Notes: generated from the sequence alone by a model not told the origin. A DNA stretch of 64,000 bases from Anaerolineaceae bacterium (GCA_016124855.1 WGMX01000024.1:1-64000), one strand, 5' to 3'. Counted from the first letter of the stretch, positions 27,051 through 35,667 are shown. Numbers and translations are program-made.

Positions 27051-28076
27051 CTACCTAAAAAAGCTATTATGAGCTTGTTCAAGCGCAAAATGAGTGAAAC
27101 CTTCTCGGTTATCGTATTCTTTATTTGCCTCCAGATAGTCTGTAATATTTTTCGACAAAAAACGATAATTTTTAAAGTTTATGAACTCACCATATGTTCG
27201 ATGAACATCGTTATTTTTGTTGTCGAGACATAAGACATCGATTTGTTTTAGGTGTGGAGCTTCAATTAATGCAGCACGAAGCAAATACCGTATGTATGTA
27301 TCAGTTGGCGGCAAGGAATATCCTAAAATACGAATATAATTCGCTTCCGAAAGTACCTTATATGCAATTTGCCAAGCTGACAATATATTAGGATTTAGAC
27401 CTTTGTTCCATGTTGGAGGTATTAAATCTTCTTTATCTACGCTGCCATGTAATTTCGATAAGTAAATTTTCCCTTTACCAAATTCCTGTAAATTTGTACA
27501 AAACTGTCGTGTTGAACCTAAATTTTGAAGATGTTTCTGAATGTATTCTAAAACTAAGTCATAATTTAAAGTAATAATTGAATATTCAAATGGAAGTTCT
27601 TCTCTGTCAATAAATGTATGTGATAAATGCTCTAAACCCGGTGTTCTATGGTAGTTACTGTCTAGAAATGTACAATGAGTTAATGCGGCAACAAATCGAA
27701 TATACATATTCCATTTACCATCGGTAAATAGCTTGTTATTGTTGTTTTCTAATATATCTAATGGGGTATAGAAATTAATTACATCACGAATATATTTGAT
27801 AAATTTCTGTCGTCTTTCTTCTTGCATACCGTTTACATCAAAACTTGTACGAAACTCTAAAATTGATAATATGTCTTCAATGTTAAAAAGATCTGTTTCA
27901 AAATAACTTTTGGTGACGTGCATTTCTCTAATTGCATTAAAAACGTCTTGGAAATGCGAGAAAAACTTAATATCACGAAAATACTGATCCTTCGACATCT
28001 CCAAAAAATTACTCATCACAGGCAAACCCAACGGCGCTGAAAATCCTGCCCCTAAAATGTAGACAACTTTTTCCAC
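27051..28076 (-). CDS. SIR2-like domain protein, AT-rich and probably acquired
   Basis: A 341-residue protein with the NAD-binding SIR2 fold: 'YILGAGFSAPLGLPVM' (GAGFS at residues 9-13), 'IITLNYDLVLEY' (Asn171, Asp173), 'LSKLHGSVD' (His210, the catalytic position) and 'RILGYSLPPTDTYIRYLL' (about 248-265). The zinc-binding Cys pairs of classical sirtuin deacetylases are absent. Stand-alone SIR2 domains of this type are known as NADases in several anti-phage systems, and also occur in proteins of unknown role. The gene is clearly AT-rich against its neighbours on both sides, which suggests horizontal transfer. No partner gene is adjacent; phage defence is inference only. Confidence 0.82.
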   Translation of the reverse strand: MEKVVYILGAGFSAPLGLPVMSNFLEMSKDQYFRDIKFFSHFQDVFNAIREMHVTKSYFETDLFNIEDILSILEFRTSFDVNGMQEERRQKFIKYIRDVINFYTPLDILENNNNKLFTDGKWNMYIRFVAALTHCTFLDSNYHRTPGLEHLSHTFIDREELPFEYSIITLNYDLVLEYIQKHLQNLGSTRQFCTNLQEFGKGKIYLSKLHGSVDKEDLIPPTWNKGLNPNILSAWQIAYKVLSEANYIRILGYSLPPTDTYIRYLLRAALIEAPHLKQIDVLCLDNKNNDVHRTYGEFINFKNYRFLSKNITDYLEANKEYDNREGFTHFALEQAHNSFFR

Positions 28077-28341
28077 GAGAATAATCCTTTTGAAATCCCT
28101 TTAGTGGACTTGTCCGGTGATTAGCTGAGCGGCTTTAGCCCTCAGCGACAAAAACCACTGACTCATTAATTGCTCAATGCTACCGAACCATAATATCATG
28201 TTCTCTTGTTTTCCACTAAAGACTACAGACTAACGACTATCAACTTTTCCCCCGCCTAACAAAGAACCGTTAGGCCGTCTTTAGGCGAAACGTTTATCTT
28301 AACCTTTGTCACTTCCGATTTGTGAGAGAAGGAACAATCTG

Positions 28342-29061
28342 ATGGGTTTCGCCGATATACACATGCATACCACTGCCAGCGATGGCTTTGCAACCGTCAA
28401 AGAAGTTCTAAACCATATCACCCGTATGGGTACATTGAATGTCATCGCCATCACTGACCATGATGTGATGGATTCAAGCCTCTGGGCTTACGAACACCGT
28501 AAGAATTACCCCTTTGACATCATTCCCGGTGTCGAAGTCAGCAGCGCCGAAGGTCATGTATTAGCCTTGTGGGTCACACACCCCATTGCGCGGGGAATGT
28601 CGCTCAAAGAAACCGTCACCGCCATTCATGAGCAGGAAGGGATGGCGATCTTGGCGCATCCATTTGAAGTTGTGGTTGCCGCCGATGCCTGTTATCGCTA
28701 TCTGCGCAATCCCGAAATTGTCCGTGAAGCCGGTATCGATGCCATTGAGGTTCACAACGCTGGCGCTTTGACTCCCGGCAATAACTTGCTGGCACGTCGC
28801 ATGGCTGCCAGACTCAAGATGCCCATCGTCGGCAACAGTGATGGACACTCCCTTGCGGCCATTGGTCGTGGAACAACCCAATTTGTCGGTCATACCGCTG
28901 AGGATTTCCGCAGCGCGGTAACTCGCAAAGCCACCCTCGTGCAAGGTCGCTCATGGCCCATCGAAGATTATGTCGCCCTGTTCCCGCGCCTCATCAGCGA
29001 CAAAATGAACACCATGAGGAACGCCGCTGGTCGCCTTGTACCTGCCAACACCCGTTCCTAA
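28342..29061 (+). CDS. PHP-domain phosphoesterase (TrpH/YciV-like)
   Basis: A 239-residue metal-dependent phosphoesterase with 'DIHMHTTASDG' (HxH), 'VIAITDHDVMD', the Glu of 'IIPGVEVSSAEGHVLAL', 'MAILAHPFE' and 'VGNSDGHS' as metal ligands. It is a second PHP protein in the window and differs enough from the one at 22821 that a recent duplication is unlikely. Cytosolic; likely substrate is a nucleotide or RNA end. AAGGA at 28329-28333 sets the start at 28342. Confidence 0.88.
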   Translation: MGFADIHMHTTASDGFATVKEVLNHITRMGTLNVIAITDHDVMDSSLWAYEHRKNYPFDIIPGVEVSSAEGHVLALWVTHPIARGMSLKETVTAIHEQEGMAILAHPFEVVVAADACYRYLRNPEIVREAGIDAIEVHNAGALTPGNNLLARRMAARLKMPIVGNSDGHSLAAIGRGTTQFVGHTAEDFRSAVTRKATLVQGRSWPIEDYVALFPRLISDKMNTMRNAAGRLVPANTRS

Positions 29062-29584
29062 ATCCCGTTATGATCCCGTAAATTTTGGCTTTTTGTAGGG
29101 GAGGATCTATGTATCCTCCCGTATCGCATTCTCATCCATAACCTGATCAATAACATCTGCCTCCTATGATGCTTCGCTTTGCTCCCCTCTGCCATGAAAT
29201 GGCTATCGGCGGAATGAGCCTGCGAAGATAGCCGTTGTGGGCTGAAGGTGAGGATTTGAGTGAGAACTACCAAAACTGTCGCCTTGTCAACGTTTATGGG
29301 GCAGGAGTTTCGTATTGTATGCTTACTAATCTGCTAACGCTCAATACCCCATATCGTCATGTATTTGCTTTTGGCTGATGACTGGCGACTGAGTGGTTTT
29401 TCGAAAGTTGTGAGCTTATGAACACGTGTATTGGTATAGTTCCCTCCATCGCTTGCGGGGGAGGGTTGGCTTGTTTCTTTCGATAACCTACTTGATAGCT
29501 GGCGGCCTTGACATGCTAATTGCCAACCGCCAAAAGCTGAACTACACTCCATCCCATGGCATTCATCCCTAAGAGGACAACAAC
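29062..29584. other. Repeat-rich intergenic spacer
   Basis: No gene seen. It holds an 8-bp-arm hairpin (29099-29120, GGGAGGAT and complement), a decayed piece of the MITE core (the block from 29186, CCCCTCTGCCATGAAATGG, is shared with the copy at 46424), a short block at 29374-29393 of the 'gactggcgactgag' repeat type, and a CCCTCC/GGAGGG hairpin (29442-29466). Confidence 0.55.
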
Positions 29585-30280
29585 ATGCAGCATATTATCG
29601 CGATGGGTGGTGGTGGTTTTTCGATGGAACCGGATAACCTCGCCCTCGACCGTTACATCGTTGCTCAAACGGCCAAATCACATCCGAAAGTCTGCTTTTT
29701 GTCACAAGCCAGCGGCGAAGCGCGGGATTACATTATCAACTTCTATAATGCCTTCAATAAGCTGGAGTGTCAGGCCAGTCACCTATCGCTTTTTAATCCA
29801 CACACGGCTGACCTCGAAGGTTTTCTCCTTTCACAGGATCTCATCTATGTCGGCGGTGGCAACACCAAGAGTATGCTTGCCCTCTGGCGAGAATGGGGAT
29901 TGCCTGCCATCTTGCGCCGTGCGGGTGAACAGGGCATCATTTTGGCGGGTATCAGCGCAGGATCAATCTGCTGGTTTGAACAAGGCTTAACCGACTCCAT
30001 CCCCGGCATACTAACTGTTTTGCCGTGCCTCGGTTTTCTAGCTGGGAGCTGCACACCTCACTATGATGGGGAAGTCAATCGCCGCCCGTCGTTTAAATCG
30101 TATGTTGCTAATGGGGACATCATGCCCGGTTATGCCTTTGATGACGGTGCGGCAGGGCATTTTGTGGATGGCAATTTAGCGGCCTGCGTCAGTTCTCGCC
30201 CCAACGCCAAAGGCTATCATGTCGATTCACATGACTCGCAAGCCGTCGAAACCATGCTTGAAACCCGCTATCTAGGTTAG
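29585..30280 (+). CDS. Peptidase S51 (dipeptidase E-like)
   Basis: A 231-residue cytosolic serine peptidase of family S51. The nucleophile elbow is 'LAGISAGSICWF' with Ser124, and the glycine-rich 'YVGGGNTKSMLALWREWG' before it is diagnostic. A likely His is in 'SCTPHYDGE'. PepE enzymes cleave Asp-X dipeptides; close relatives include cyanophycinases. The length matches PepE. Ribosome binding site AGAGGA precedes the ATG. The MITE-like element begins 13 bases after the stop. Confidence 0.9.
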   Translation: MQHIIAMGGGGFSMEPDNLALDRYIVAQTAKSHPKVCFLSQASGEARDYIINFYNAFNKLECQASHLSLFNPHTADLEGFLLSQDLIYVGGGNTKSMLALWREWGLPAILRRAGEQGIILAGISAGSICWFEQGLTDSIPGILTVLPCLGFLAGSCTPHYDGEVNRRPSFKSYVANGDIMPGYAFDDGAAGHFVDGNLAACVSSRPNAKGYHVDSHDSQAVETMLETRYLG

Positions 30281-30293
30281 GAAAATCGAACCC

Positions 30294-30455
30294 GGGTAGC
30301 ACCACAATAAACGGTGGAGACAAAATTTTACGCCTTTCATCGTATAAAGACGGTTTACAAAAGGTCTTTAAAGTCCCCTCTCTGCTTGCGGAGAGGGGAT
30401 TTAGGGGTGAGGTTTCTCTGGTAAATCTGCTCCACCACTTAATGTGGTCCTACCC
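30294..30455 (+). mobile_element. Complete 162-bp MITE-like element with terminal inverted repeats
   Basis: The two ends are imperfect inverted repeats of 26 bp (30294-30319 and 30430-30455; 22 of 26 positions match when one is complemented). Both begin GGGTAG and contain ACCACA and GGTGGAG. GAACCC occurs immediately outside both ends (30288-30293 and 30456-30461), an apparent 6-bp target duplication, though the exact boundary is ambiguous by one or two bases. The interior has a GC hairpin (CCCCTCTC/GAGAGGGG) and no reading frame. A nearly identical piece is at 1-116 and a half copy at 46424-46542. Transposition would need a transposase from elsewhere. Confidence 0.82.
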
Positions 30456-30741
30456 GAACCCAAAGCGCTTGACTTCGATAGCCTTTTTGTTCTAAAATTG
30501 AATTGATAAGTGACGGTGATAGTCTGTTTTCGCGCAAATATATAACAACGATTGTAGGGACAGGATTTATCCTGTCCGGTATTGGCAGCTAAAAGGTGGA
30601 GAGTTTATCCTTCAATCAAACGCATTTTCGTAGGGACACGGCATTTAAAGCCCCTCCCTGTGTTTTGGGGAGGGGTTGGGGGTGGGGTATGCATAACCAC
30701 TACTTGAATTAAACCTTACTTGCGGACAGAAAGGTTAAATC
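30456..30741. other. Spacer with palindromes
   Basis: No gene. Contains a palindrome GGACAGGAT/ATCCTGTCC at 30558-30577 preceded by GTAG, and a hairpin CCCCTCCC/GGGAGGGG at 30651-30675 followed by a GGTGGGG tail. Both resemble dispersed spacer repeats of this window. Confidence 0.5.
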
Positions 30742-31122
30742 ATGACTACAGTCAGTATCCGCTACATTGTGAATGACGTTGACGCGGCAATTCCTTTCTA
30801 TGTCGAGATGCTCGGTTTTCAACTGGATATGCATCCCGCGCCCGGATTTGCCAGTTTGTCAAAAGGGGATTTACGCCTGCTGCTCAATCGCCCCGGTGCG
30901 GGTGGAGCAGGCCAGGCCATGAGCGATGGTCAGATTCCGGCACCCGGTGGCTGGAATCGCTTTCAAATTGAAGTACAGGATTTGGCTGCAACCGTCGAAA
31001 AATTGAAGAAGGCTGGATGTACTTTTCGCAGCGACATTATACAGGGTAACGGTGGGAAGCAAATCCTACTCAATGACCCCTCCGGAAACCCCATCGAGCT
31101 ATTGCAGCCAAACGAGATATGA
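30742..31122 (+). CDS. VOC-superfamily (glyoxalase-like) protein
   Basis: A 126-residue two-module beta-alpha-beta protein of the vicinal-oxygen-chelate fold. It opens with 'VSIRYIVNDVDAAIPFYVEM' and closes with 'GGKQILLNDPSGNPIELLQP', the usual final metal-site strand with Glu. VOC proteins include glyoxalases, dioxygenases and antibiotic-resistance proteins; the residues here do not decide. AAAGG precedes the ATG. Stand-alone gene. Confidence 0.88.
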   Translation: MTTVSIRYIVNDVDAAIPFYVEMLGFQLDMHPAPGFASLSKGDLRLLLNRPGAGGAGQAMSDGQIPAPGGWNRFQIEVQDLAATVEKLKKAGCTFRSDIIQGNGGKQILLNDPSGNPIELLQPNEI

Positions 31123-31136
31123 GTTTGCAGCAAACA

Positions 31137-31169
31137 TTGCAGCAGCAGAGCATACGTCTGCTGCTGCAA
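31137..31169. repeat. 13-bp-stem hairpin after the VOC gene
   Basis: Perfect arms TTGCAGCAGCAGA and TCTGCTGCTGCAA with a 7-base loop, 14 bases after the stop. There is no T tract on the plus strand, so termination by it would be atypical. Confidence 0.6.
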
Positions 31170-31647
31170 ATAAAAAACGATCCCTGCCAGTATTGGGATC
31201 ATCTTTTAAGGTCAAATTTCACTGTGAAATTGCAGAATGTGAAGAATATTGTGAACTATGACCCTCGAGAAGCTGCCATCTTCACTCGGTACTTGGAACT
31301 GGTAACTCGGTACTTCACGAATGGCAATCTTGGCGACAGACATCCCATAACCTATTTTGCCGCAGCTTCAGCCGGGCAACCCGCCAAAATTGCGCCACTT
31401 TTGCCAAAAAATGACTTAAAGATGAAGCTGTTTTGCCATTTTCGCCGATAAAAGCAGCACCCTTTTTGAGCCAATCCCCAGTCTTTCGGAAAAATTTAAC
31501 CGGCATTAAAACCGGATTATCGCCATAATAATATACAATAATCAGGGCTGAAAAATTGTTTTGCAAATCCAACAAAAGTTCCAGACACACCGGTTACAAT
31601 TGGGTATAGTGGGTGAATTATTAAAGAGACGATAGGAGATTACCCTC
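31170..31647. other. Intergenic spacer with dispersed repeats
   Basis: An imperfect repeat at 31214-31260 matches the complement of 45221-45267. A block at 31284-31315 has the ACTCGGTACTT type of repeat. Otherwise AT-rich with no convincing gene; a 110-codon frame (31119-31451) runs through these repeats and is not protein-like. The ferredoxin promoter must lie near the 3' end. Confidence 0.5.
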
Positions 31648-31998
31648 ATGACTCACATTATCACTAGCCTGTGTCTGCGTGATGGTGCTTGTATGGAAGT
31701 TTGCCCGGTCGAATGTATCGTTCCCGGCAAGCCAGAAAATGAATGGCCTTGGTATTTTATTGATCCCGATACCTGCATCGACTGCGGCGCTTGCATTCCC
31801 GAATGCCCTTATGAAGCCATCTTCATTGAGGAAGAAGTACCCTCAGACTTCTCCACCAATGATGGTCAAGAAACCATTCCCTTTGAAACCAAGACCCGCG
31901 TCAAGCACGGTGCTGGCGAAGTTCTTGATCTCACCGATGATATTCAACACAACTATGAATTCTTCGCTTCGGGCCCCGGCTACGACGCGATGAAGTAA
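31648..31998 (+). CDS. Ferredoxin, 7Fe/8Fe type
   Basis: A 116-residue electron carrier. The first cluster region 'CLRDGACMEVCPVEC' has Cys spacing x5-x3-x3, closer to seven-iron ferredoxins than to the regular CxxCxxCxxxCP. The second 'CIDCGACIPECPYEAI' is a regular four-iron motif. The C-terminal 45-residue extension is acidic. It resembles the ferredoxins of other Chloroflexota and Actinobacteria that serve many oxidoreductases. AGGAG precedes the ATG and a strong terminator follows, so it is a single-gene unit. Confidence 0.93.
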   Translation: MTHIITSLCLRDGACMEVCPVECIVPGKPENEWPWYFIDPDTCIDCGACIPECPYEAIFIEEEVPSDFSTNDGQETIPFETKTRVKHGAGEVLDLTDDIQHNYEFFASGPGYDAMK

Positions 31999-32028
31999 CG
32001 GTCCACTAACACAGACTGATGTTAATAT

Positions 32029-32055
32029 TCCCCCTTCAATGGGGGATTTTTATTT
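32029..32055 (+). terminator. Rho-independent terminator after the ferredoxin gene
   Basis: Arms TCCCCC and GGGGGA with a 6-base loop followed by TTTTTATTTG, 30 bases past the stop. Confidence 0.85.
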
Positions 32056-32073
32056 GAAGCAGAGGAAGCCAAT

Positions 32074-32367
32074 ATGGAGTTGTTGTTCGTTTACGGCACA
32101 TTACAAGACCCTGCCGTCCAGCAGCGCTTAATCGGACGTACCGTCACCGGCTCGCCCGATACACTGGAAGGCTTTTTTAAATCCTCCATGTCGATGCCTG
32201 AAGGTGTTTATCCGCTAGTCATTCCCCGTCATGGGCAAGAAGTCGCCGGCTTAGTTTTAGAAATCACACAAGAAGAATTGTTGACGTTGGATGTGTACGA
32301 AACAACGGCCTATCGACGTGTGCGTGTGCCGCTGCGCAGTGGTCGTGAAACATGGGTTTACGCTTAG
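32074..32367 (+). CDS. Gamma-glutamylcyclotransferase-like protein (short)
   Basis: A 97-residue protein of the GGCT/AIG2 fold. 'LLFVYGTLQDP' is the substrate-binding loop (YGTL), and 'LDVYETTAYRRVRVPL' contains the Glu expected for catalysis followed by Tyr-x-Arg. It would convert a gamma-glutamyl compound to 5-oxoproline. It is shorter than most relatives (about 110-150) and stops right after the 'WVYA' strand, so the last 15-20 residues of the usual fold may be missing. Ribosome binding site AGAGGA. Confidence 0.8.
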   Translation: MELLFVYGTLQDPAVQQRLIGRTVTGSPDTLEGFFKSSMSMPEGVYPLVIPRHGQEVAGLVLEITQEELLTLDVYETTAYRRVRVPLRSGRETWVYA

Positions 32368-32613
32368 CCTCTATTCGGCAATATATTAGCCTTACTGATA
32401 CCTCGGTTAGGTCTCGCTGTTTCTATGATAGACTTCTATCTTTACAAAATAAGTGTTTTGTGAGAAGATGTGCAACGATAGGTTGGGATATGACCGGGTC
32501 TGAGAAATGCAGTATACGCCCCTGTGCTACATAGCCGTCTGGTGTCTTTGCTAAATGCCTCGTCCTCTTCCGCTATCAATCGTCTTTTTTAGGAAATGTT
32601 ATAGGAGAGTTTC

Positions 32614-32913
32614 GTGAACAAGAAGCTATACATTGGCAACCTGCCGTATAGCGCGACGGCAGAAGATATCCGGGCGCTGTTTGAACAGGTCGGCGAAATC
32701 GCTGACGTTGCGGTGATTAGTGACCGTGAAACCGGTCGTTCAAAGGGTTTTGGTTTCGTTGAAATGGCGACCGAAGACCTTGCACAGGAAGCCATTCGTC
32801 GCTTCAACGGTTATAGTATGAATAACCGTCCGCTGACCGTGAATGAAGCTCGTCCTCGTGAAGAACGTCCGCGTCGCGACAACGGTGGCTACGGCGACCG
32901 CAATCGTTATTAA
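32614..32913 (+). CDS. RRM-domain RNA-binding protein, GTG start
   Basis: A 99-residue single RRM protein. RNP2 'KLYIGNLPYS' (residues 3-12) and RNP1 'SKGFGFVEM' are intact, with the aromatic residues that stack on RNA. The tail from about 80 is Arg/Gly/Asn-rich. Such proteins in Cyanobacteria and Chloroflexota are often cold-induced RNA chaperones; that role is inferred. The GTG start lies after AGGAG (32603-32607). About 245 bases upstream hold no gene and could form a long leader. A terminator follows. Confidence 0.93.
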   Translation: MNKKLYIGNLPYSATAEDIRALFEQVGEIADVAVISDRETGRSKGFGFVEMATEDLAQEAIRRFNGYSMNNRPLTVNEARPREERPRRDNGGYGDRNRY

Positions 32914-32934
32914 TTCGATCACTATTTAGTGCGT

Positions 32935-32959
32935 AAAGGCGGCCTCCGGGTCGCCTTTT
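32935..32959 (+). terminator. Terminator after the RRM gene
   Basis: Arms AAAGGCG and CGCCTTTT with a 10-base loop that itself pairs weakly, 21 bases past the stop. Confidence 0.75.
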
Positions 32960-33030
32960 GATTCGCCGCTATAAACCTCCGTATCCTCCACATGTGCCTA
33001 ATAGTTGACCTTCTACTGAGTGCGGCTTAC

Positions 33031-33465
33031 TCACATCGGCTCATACACCGTCACCGGCAGTGGGCACGATTTCAACCAGTAATCCACCAATGGCCGCAGT
33101 AAAGGTTGTTCTTCCTTGTTGCCCAACGGTGCTATTGCAAGACTCGTCAGCCCGTACAGCGGATAATCGCGGGCGATAGTCATTAGTGCATTTTCCACGT
33201 AACGGATTCGGGTCATGCCTACGGATGACTCTCGCACCACTAAGAACAAGAGATTAAACTGAGTTTCGCGCCACATCCATAGTGTTCCCGGTTTGATTCG
33301 TTCACCTTTGCACTGCTTGCGAAATGTTGCGAAGGCCGCCGGGTAAGCGTCATAGAGGCGTGTTTCAAATCCACCCACTTCTACTTTGCCTTTGGCATTA
33401 AAGCCGAAAGCCAATGTTTGTGACCGCGTAGTCAGTGGATCATTTTTAACTATGGTAATAGGCAT
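33031..33465 (-). CDS. Degenerate macrodomain-like protein
   Basis: A 144-residue protein with the succession of a short macrodomain (Appr-1''-P processing/DarG type): 'DAYPAAFATFRKQCKG' (matching the 'fP..y..yc' helix), 'RIRYVENALMTIARDY', 'GLTSLAIAPLGNKEEQPLL' and the final 'VTVYEPM'. Active macrodomains have a Gly-rich loop after 'SIA.P.LG'; here it reads Asn-Lys-Glu-Glu, and the early GNL/GA motif is also absent. So ADP-ribose binding is probably altered or lost. Stand-alone gene on the minus strand; no ADP-ribosyltransferase is next to it. Confidence 0.6.
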   Translation of the reverse strand: MPITIVKNDPLTTRSQTLAFGFNAKGKVEVGGFETRLYDAYPAAFATFRKQCKGERIKPGTLWMWRETQFNLLFLVVRESSVGMTRIRYVENALMTIARDYPLYGLTSLAIAPLGNKEEQPLLRPLVDYWLKSCPLPVTVYEPM

Positions 33466-33603
33466 AGAACTCCAAAAAAATGTTTCAGTCTCATTTTAGT
33501 ACATATATTGAAATATGATTAACACTTGCTTGATTTAGGTGAGAATCCATCTTGTGAGTGGTATAATTCCACATCTTGCAGACAATTTAAAGAATAACCT
33601 CAT

Positions 33604-35610
33604 ATGTTCACATTCTCTAATCCCATAAGCATGTTTATGACGCGTCTACACAAGCCTAACAGTAATACGCTGCTGGTGCTTGCTGTAATACTCGGATTAG
33701 CTACGGCCTTAGCCGTTTGGCTGTTCCGGCAGGGCATCGAATTCTTTAATCATTGGTTTACCGGCGTTTTGGCGGGTTCATTACTCAGCCCTGTCATTGG
33801 TGCTCTGGGCATCGTCATCAGTTTGGCTTTAGCGGGTGCGGTTGTGGGCCTTATCATGGATCGTTTTATTGGCGAAGAACGCCATCACGGTGTAGCTGGC
33901 ATCATGGAATCAGTCGCGATGTCAGGCGGACGGCTGCGTTACCAACGTATTCCTTACAAAGCTATTGCTTCAGCACTGTCTCTAGGTGCTGGTGCATCTG
34001 TAGGCCCAGAAGACCCCAGCGTTCAAATTGGTGCCAATCTGGGCTCATTTTTTGGTCAGCGCCTCCGGCTCAGTGATGATCAGATGCGGTTGTTGGTCGC
34101 TGCCGGTGGCGGCGCCGCTATCGCAGCAGCTTTTAAAGCGCCCATTGCGGGTGTTTTTTTTGCCTTGGAGGTGATCCTCAATGGTTCTTTCGAGACACGT
34201 TCCTTTGGTGTAATCGTCCTAGCAGCCGTGGTCTCCTCTGCATTAACCCAAGCGCTTGAACCTGCTCCTGAAATGGGTCCCTTTAATTACACTCTCGGTA
34301 GTGTGCTGGAAATTCCGCTCTTTATTCCTCTGGGCATATTACTGGGCTTTGTCTCCGCCTTTTTTATCTGGGCAGTCTATTGGCAGCATGATTGGTGGCA
34401 TCACCACGTCCATCTAAACCGTCCAGTCAAAACCGCACTCGCGGGAGCTCTGGTGGGTATTGTGGCAGTCTTTCTCCCCCAAGTAATGGGCGCAGGCCGT
34501 GAGAGTATGAGTTCGGTACTCAGCGGCGAAGCAAACTTTGGTTTCCTGCTGCTCCTCGTTTTGGGTGGTGTCAAACTTATTGCAACGACGGTGAGTATGG
34601 CGGGCGGATTCGTCGGTGGTATTTTTGCACCCGCCTTATTTGTGGGCACGATGTTAGGTGCTGCTTACGGTCAGGTGATGCAAGCGACTATTGGTGGTAA
34701 AGAAGGTAATCCGCAGGTGTATGCTATCGCTGGCATGGCTGCGGTCATGGCGGGTGTTGTCCGTTCACCGATTACCGCGATTATGTTAGTCTTTGAGATG
34801 ACTAACGATTACCGGTTGATTTTGCCGATTATGCTGGCAACTGTCGTCTGTATATTTATGGCAGAGCGTTTGCGCCCTCATGGTGTGTACGAACAAGGAT
34901 TACGCAATAAAGGGGTTTATCTACCGGTTGGCCGGGAGATTGATCTGATGCAAGGGGTAACTGTCAGCGAAGTAATGAGCAAGCCCGCACCTCGTATTTT
35001 GGAAAACGCATCTCTCCAAGAACTACGGGATGCTTTACGCACTTACAAAAGCCGTTCGTTATGCGTTGTAGATGCACACGGCACCTTAGTTGGTATTGTA
35101 ACCCTTTCCGATCTACAGCGTGCTTACCGTACAGACCTTGATGAAGCAACAACGGTTGGCACCATTTGTACTCGTAATCCTGCAATAGTTGCGCCCGACG
35201 ATCAGATTTGGACTGCGATCAAGATTATGGGATTCAGAGAGGTCGGGCGTTTACCCGTAATTGAGCGGTCAACCGGTGAATTGGTTGGCTTGATGGGACG
35301 GCAAGACGTGATGAAGGCCTATAATCTTGCCGTTACGAATAAATTACAAGATCAGCATACGGCTGAGCGCATTCGTCTCAACGCATTGACCGGTGGACAT
35401 GTATTTGAATTTCACATCGCACCGGGCAGCGGCGTTGACGGCAAACATGTTGCTGATGTTCACTGGCCTCACGAGAGTGTAGTCGCTTCTATCCAGCGCG
35501 GACGTAAACAGCTCATTCCACATGGCGATACCGAGATTAAGGCCAACGACTCCCTTACCATCATTGCCGACCCTGAACTTGAGCCATCATTGACTGCCCT
35601 TCTTAAGTAG
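33604..35610 (+). CDS. ClC-family chloride channel/transporter with CBS pair and TrkA-C domain
   Basis: A 668-residue membrane protein. Residues about 22-430 hold the ClC helices; 'GAGASVGPEDPSVQIGA' places the gating Glu at residue 136, and 'GGFVGGIFAPALFVG' is the later GxFxP motif. The first ClC motif (GSGIP) is not in its usual form. Residues about 455-580 are two CBS domains ('VSEVMSKPAPRILENASLQE', 'TLSDLQRAYRT', 'GLMGRQDVMKAYN'), and about 595-668 is a TrkA-C/RCK_C domain ('HVADVHWPHESVVASIQRGR'). The CBS and TrkA-C parts suggest gating by nucleotides or ligands. Convergent with rplA, sharing a bidirectional terminator. Confidence 0.94.
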   Translation: MFTFSNPISMFMTRLHKPNSNTLLVLAVILGLATALAVWLFRQGIEFFNHWFTGVLAGSLLSPVIGALGIVISLALAGAVVGLIMDRFIGEERHHGVAGIMESVAMSGGRLRYQRIPYKAIASALSLGAGASVGPEDPSVQIGANLGSFFGQRLRLSDDQMRLLVAAGGGAAIAAAFKAPIAGVFFALEVILNGSFETRSFGVIVLAAVVSSALTQALEPAPEMGPFNYTLGSVLEIPLFIPLGILLGFVSAFFIWAVYWQHDWWHHHVHLNRPVKTALAGALVGIVAVFLPQVMGAGRESMSSVLSGEANFGFLLLLVLGGVKLIATTVSMAGGFVGGIFAPALFVGTMLGAAYGQVMQATIGGKEGNPQVYAIAGMAAVMAGVVRSPITAIMLVFEMTNDYRLILPIMLATVVCIFMAERLRPHGVYEQGLRNKGVYLPVGREIDLMQGVTVSEVMSKPAPRILENASLQELRDALRTYKSRSLCVVDAHGTLVGIVTLSDLQRAYRTDLDEATTVGTICTRNPAIVAPDDQIWTAIKIMGFREVGRLPVIERSTGELVGLMGRQDVMKAYNLAVTNKLQDQHTAERIRLNALTGGHVFEFHIAPGSGVDGKHVADVHWPHESVVASIQRGRKQLIPHGDTEIKANDSLTIIADPELEPSLTALLK

Positions 35611-35620
35611 CAGGAATCAA

Positions 35621-35642
35621 AAGGGCGGGTTATCCCGCCCTT
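35621..35642. terminator. Bidirectional terminator between the ClC gene and rplA
   Basis: Perfect 9-bp arms AAGGGCGGG and CCCGCCCTT with a 4-base loop. It is 10 bases after the ClC stop and 25 bases before the rplA stop, with short T runs on the minus-strand side. Confidence 0.8.
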
Positions 35643-35667
35643 CAAACAGTGTATAACCGACAGCTTT

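Noticed and set aside
31119..31451. 110-codon plus-strand frame between the VOC and ferredoxin genes
   Set aside because: It runs through a hairpin and two dispersed repeats and has no protein-like features.
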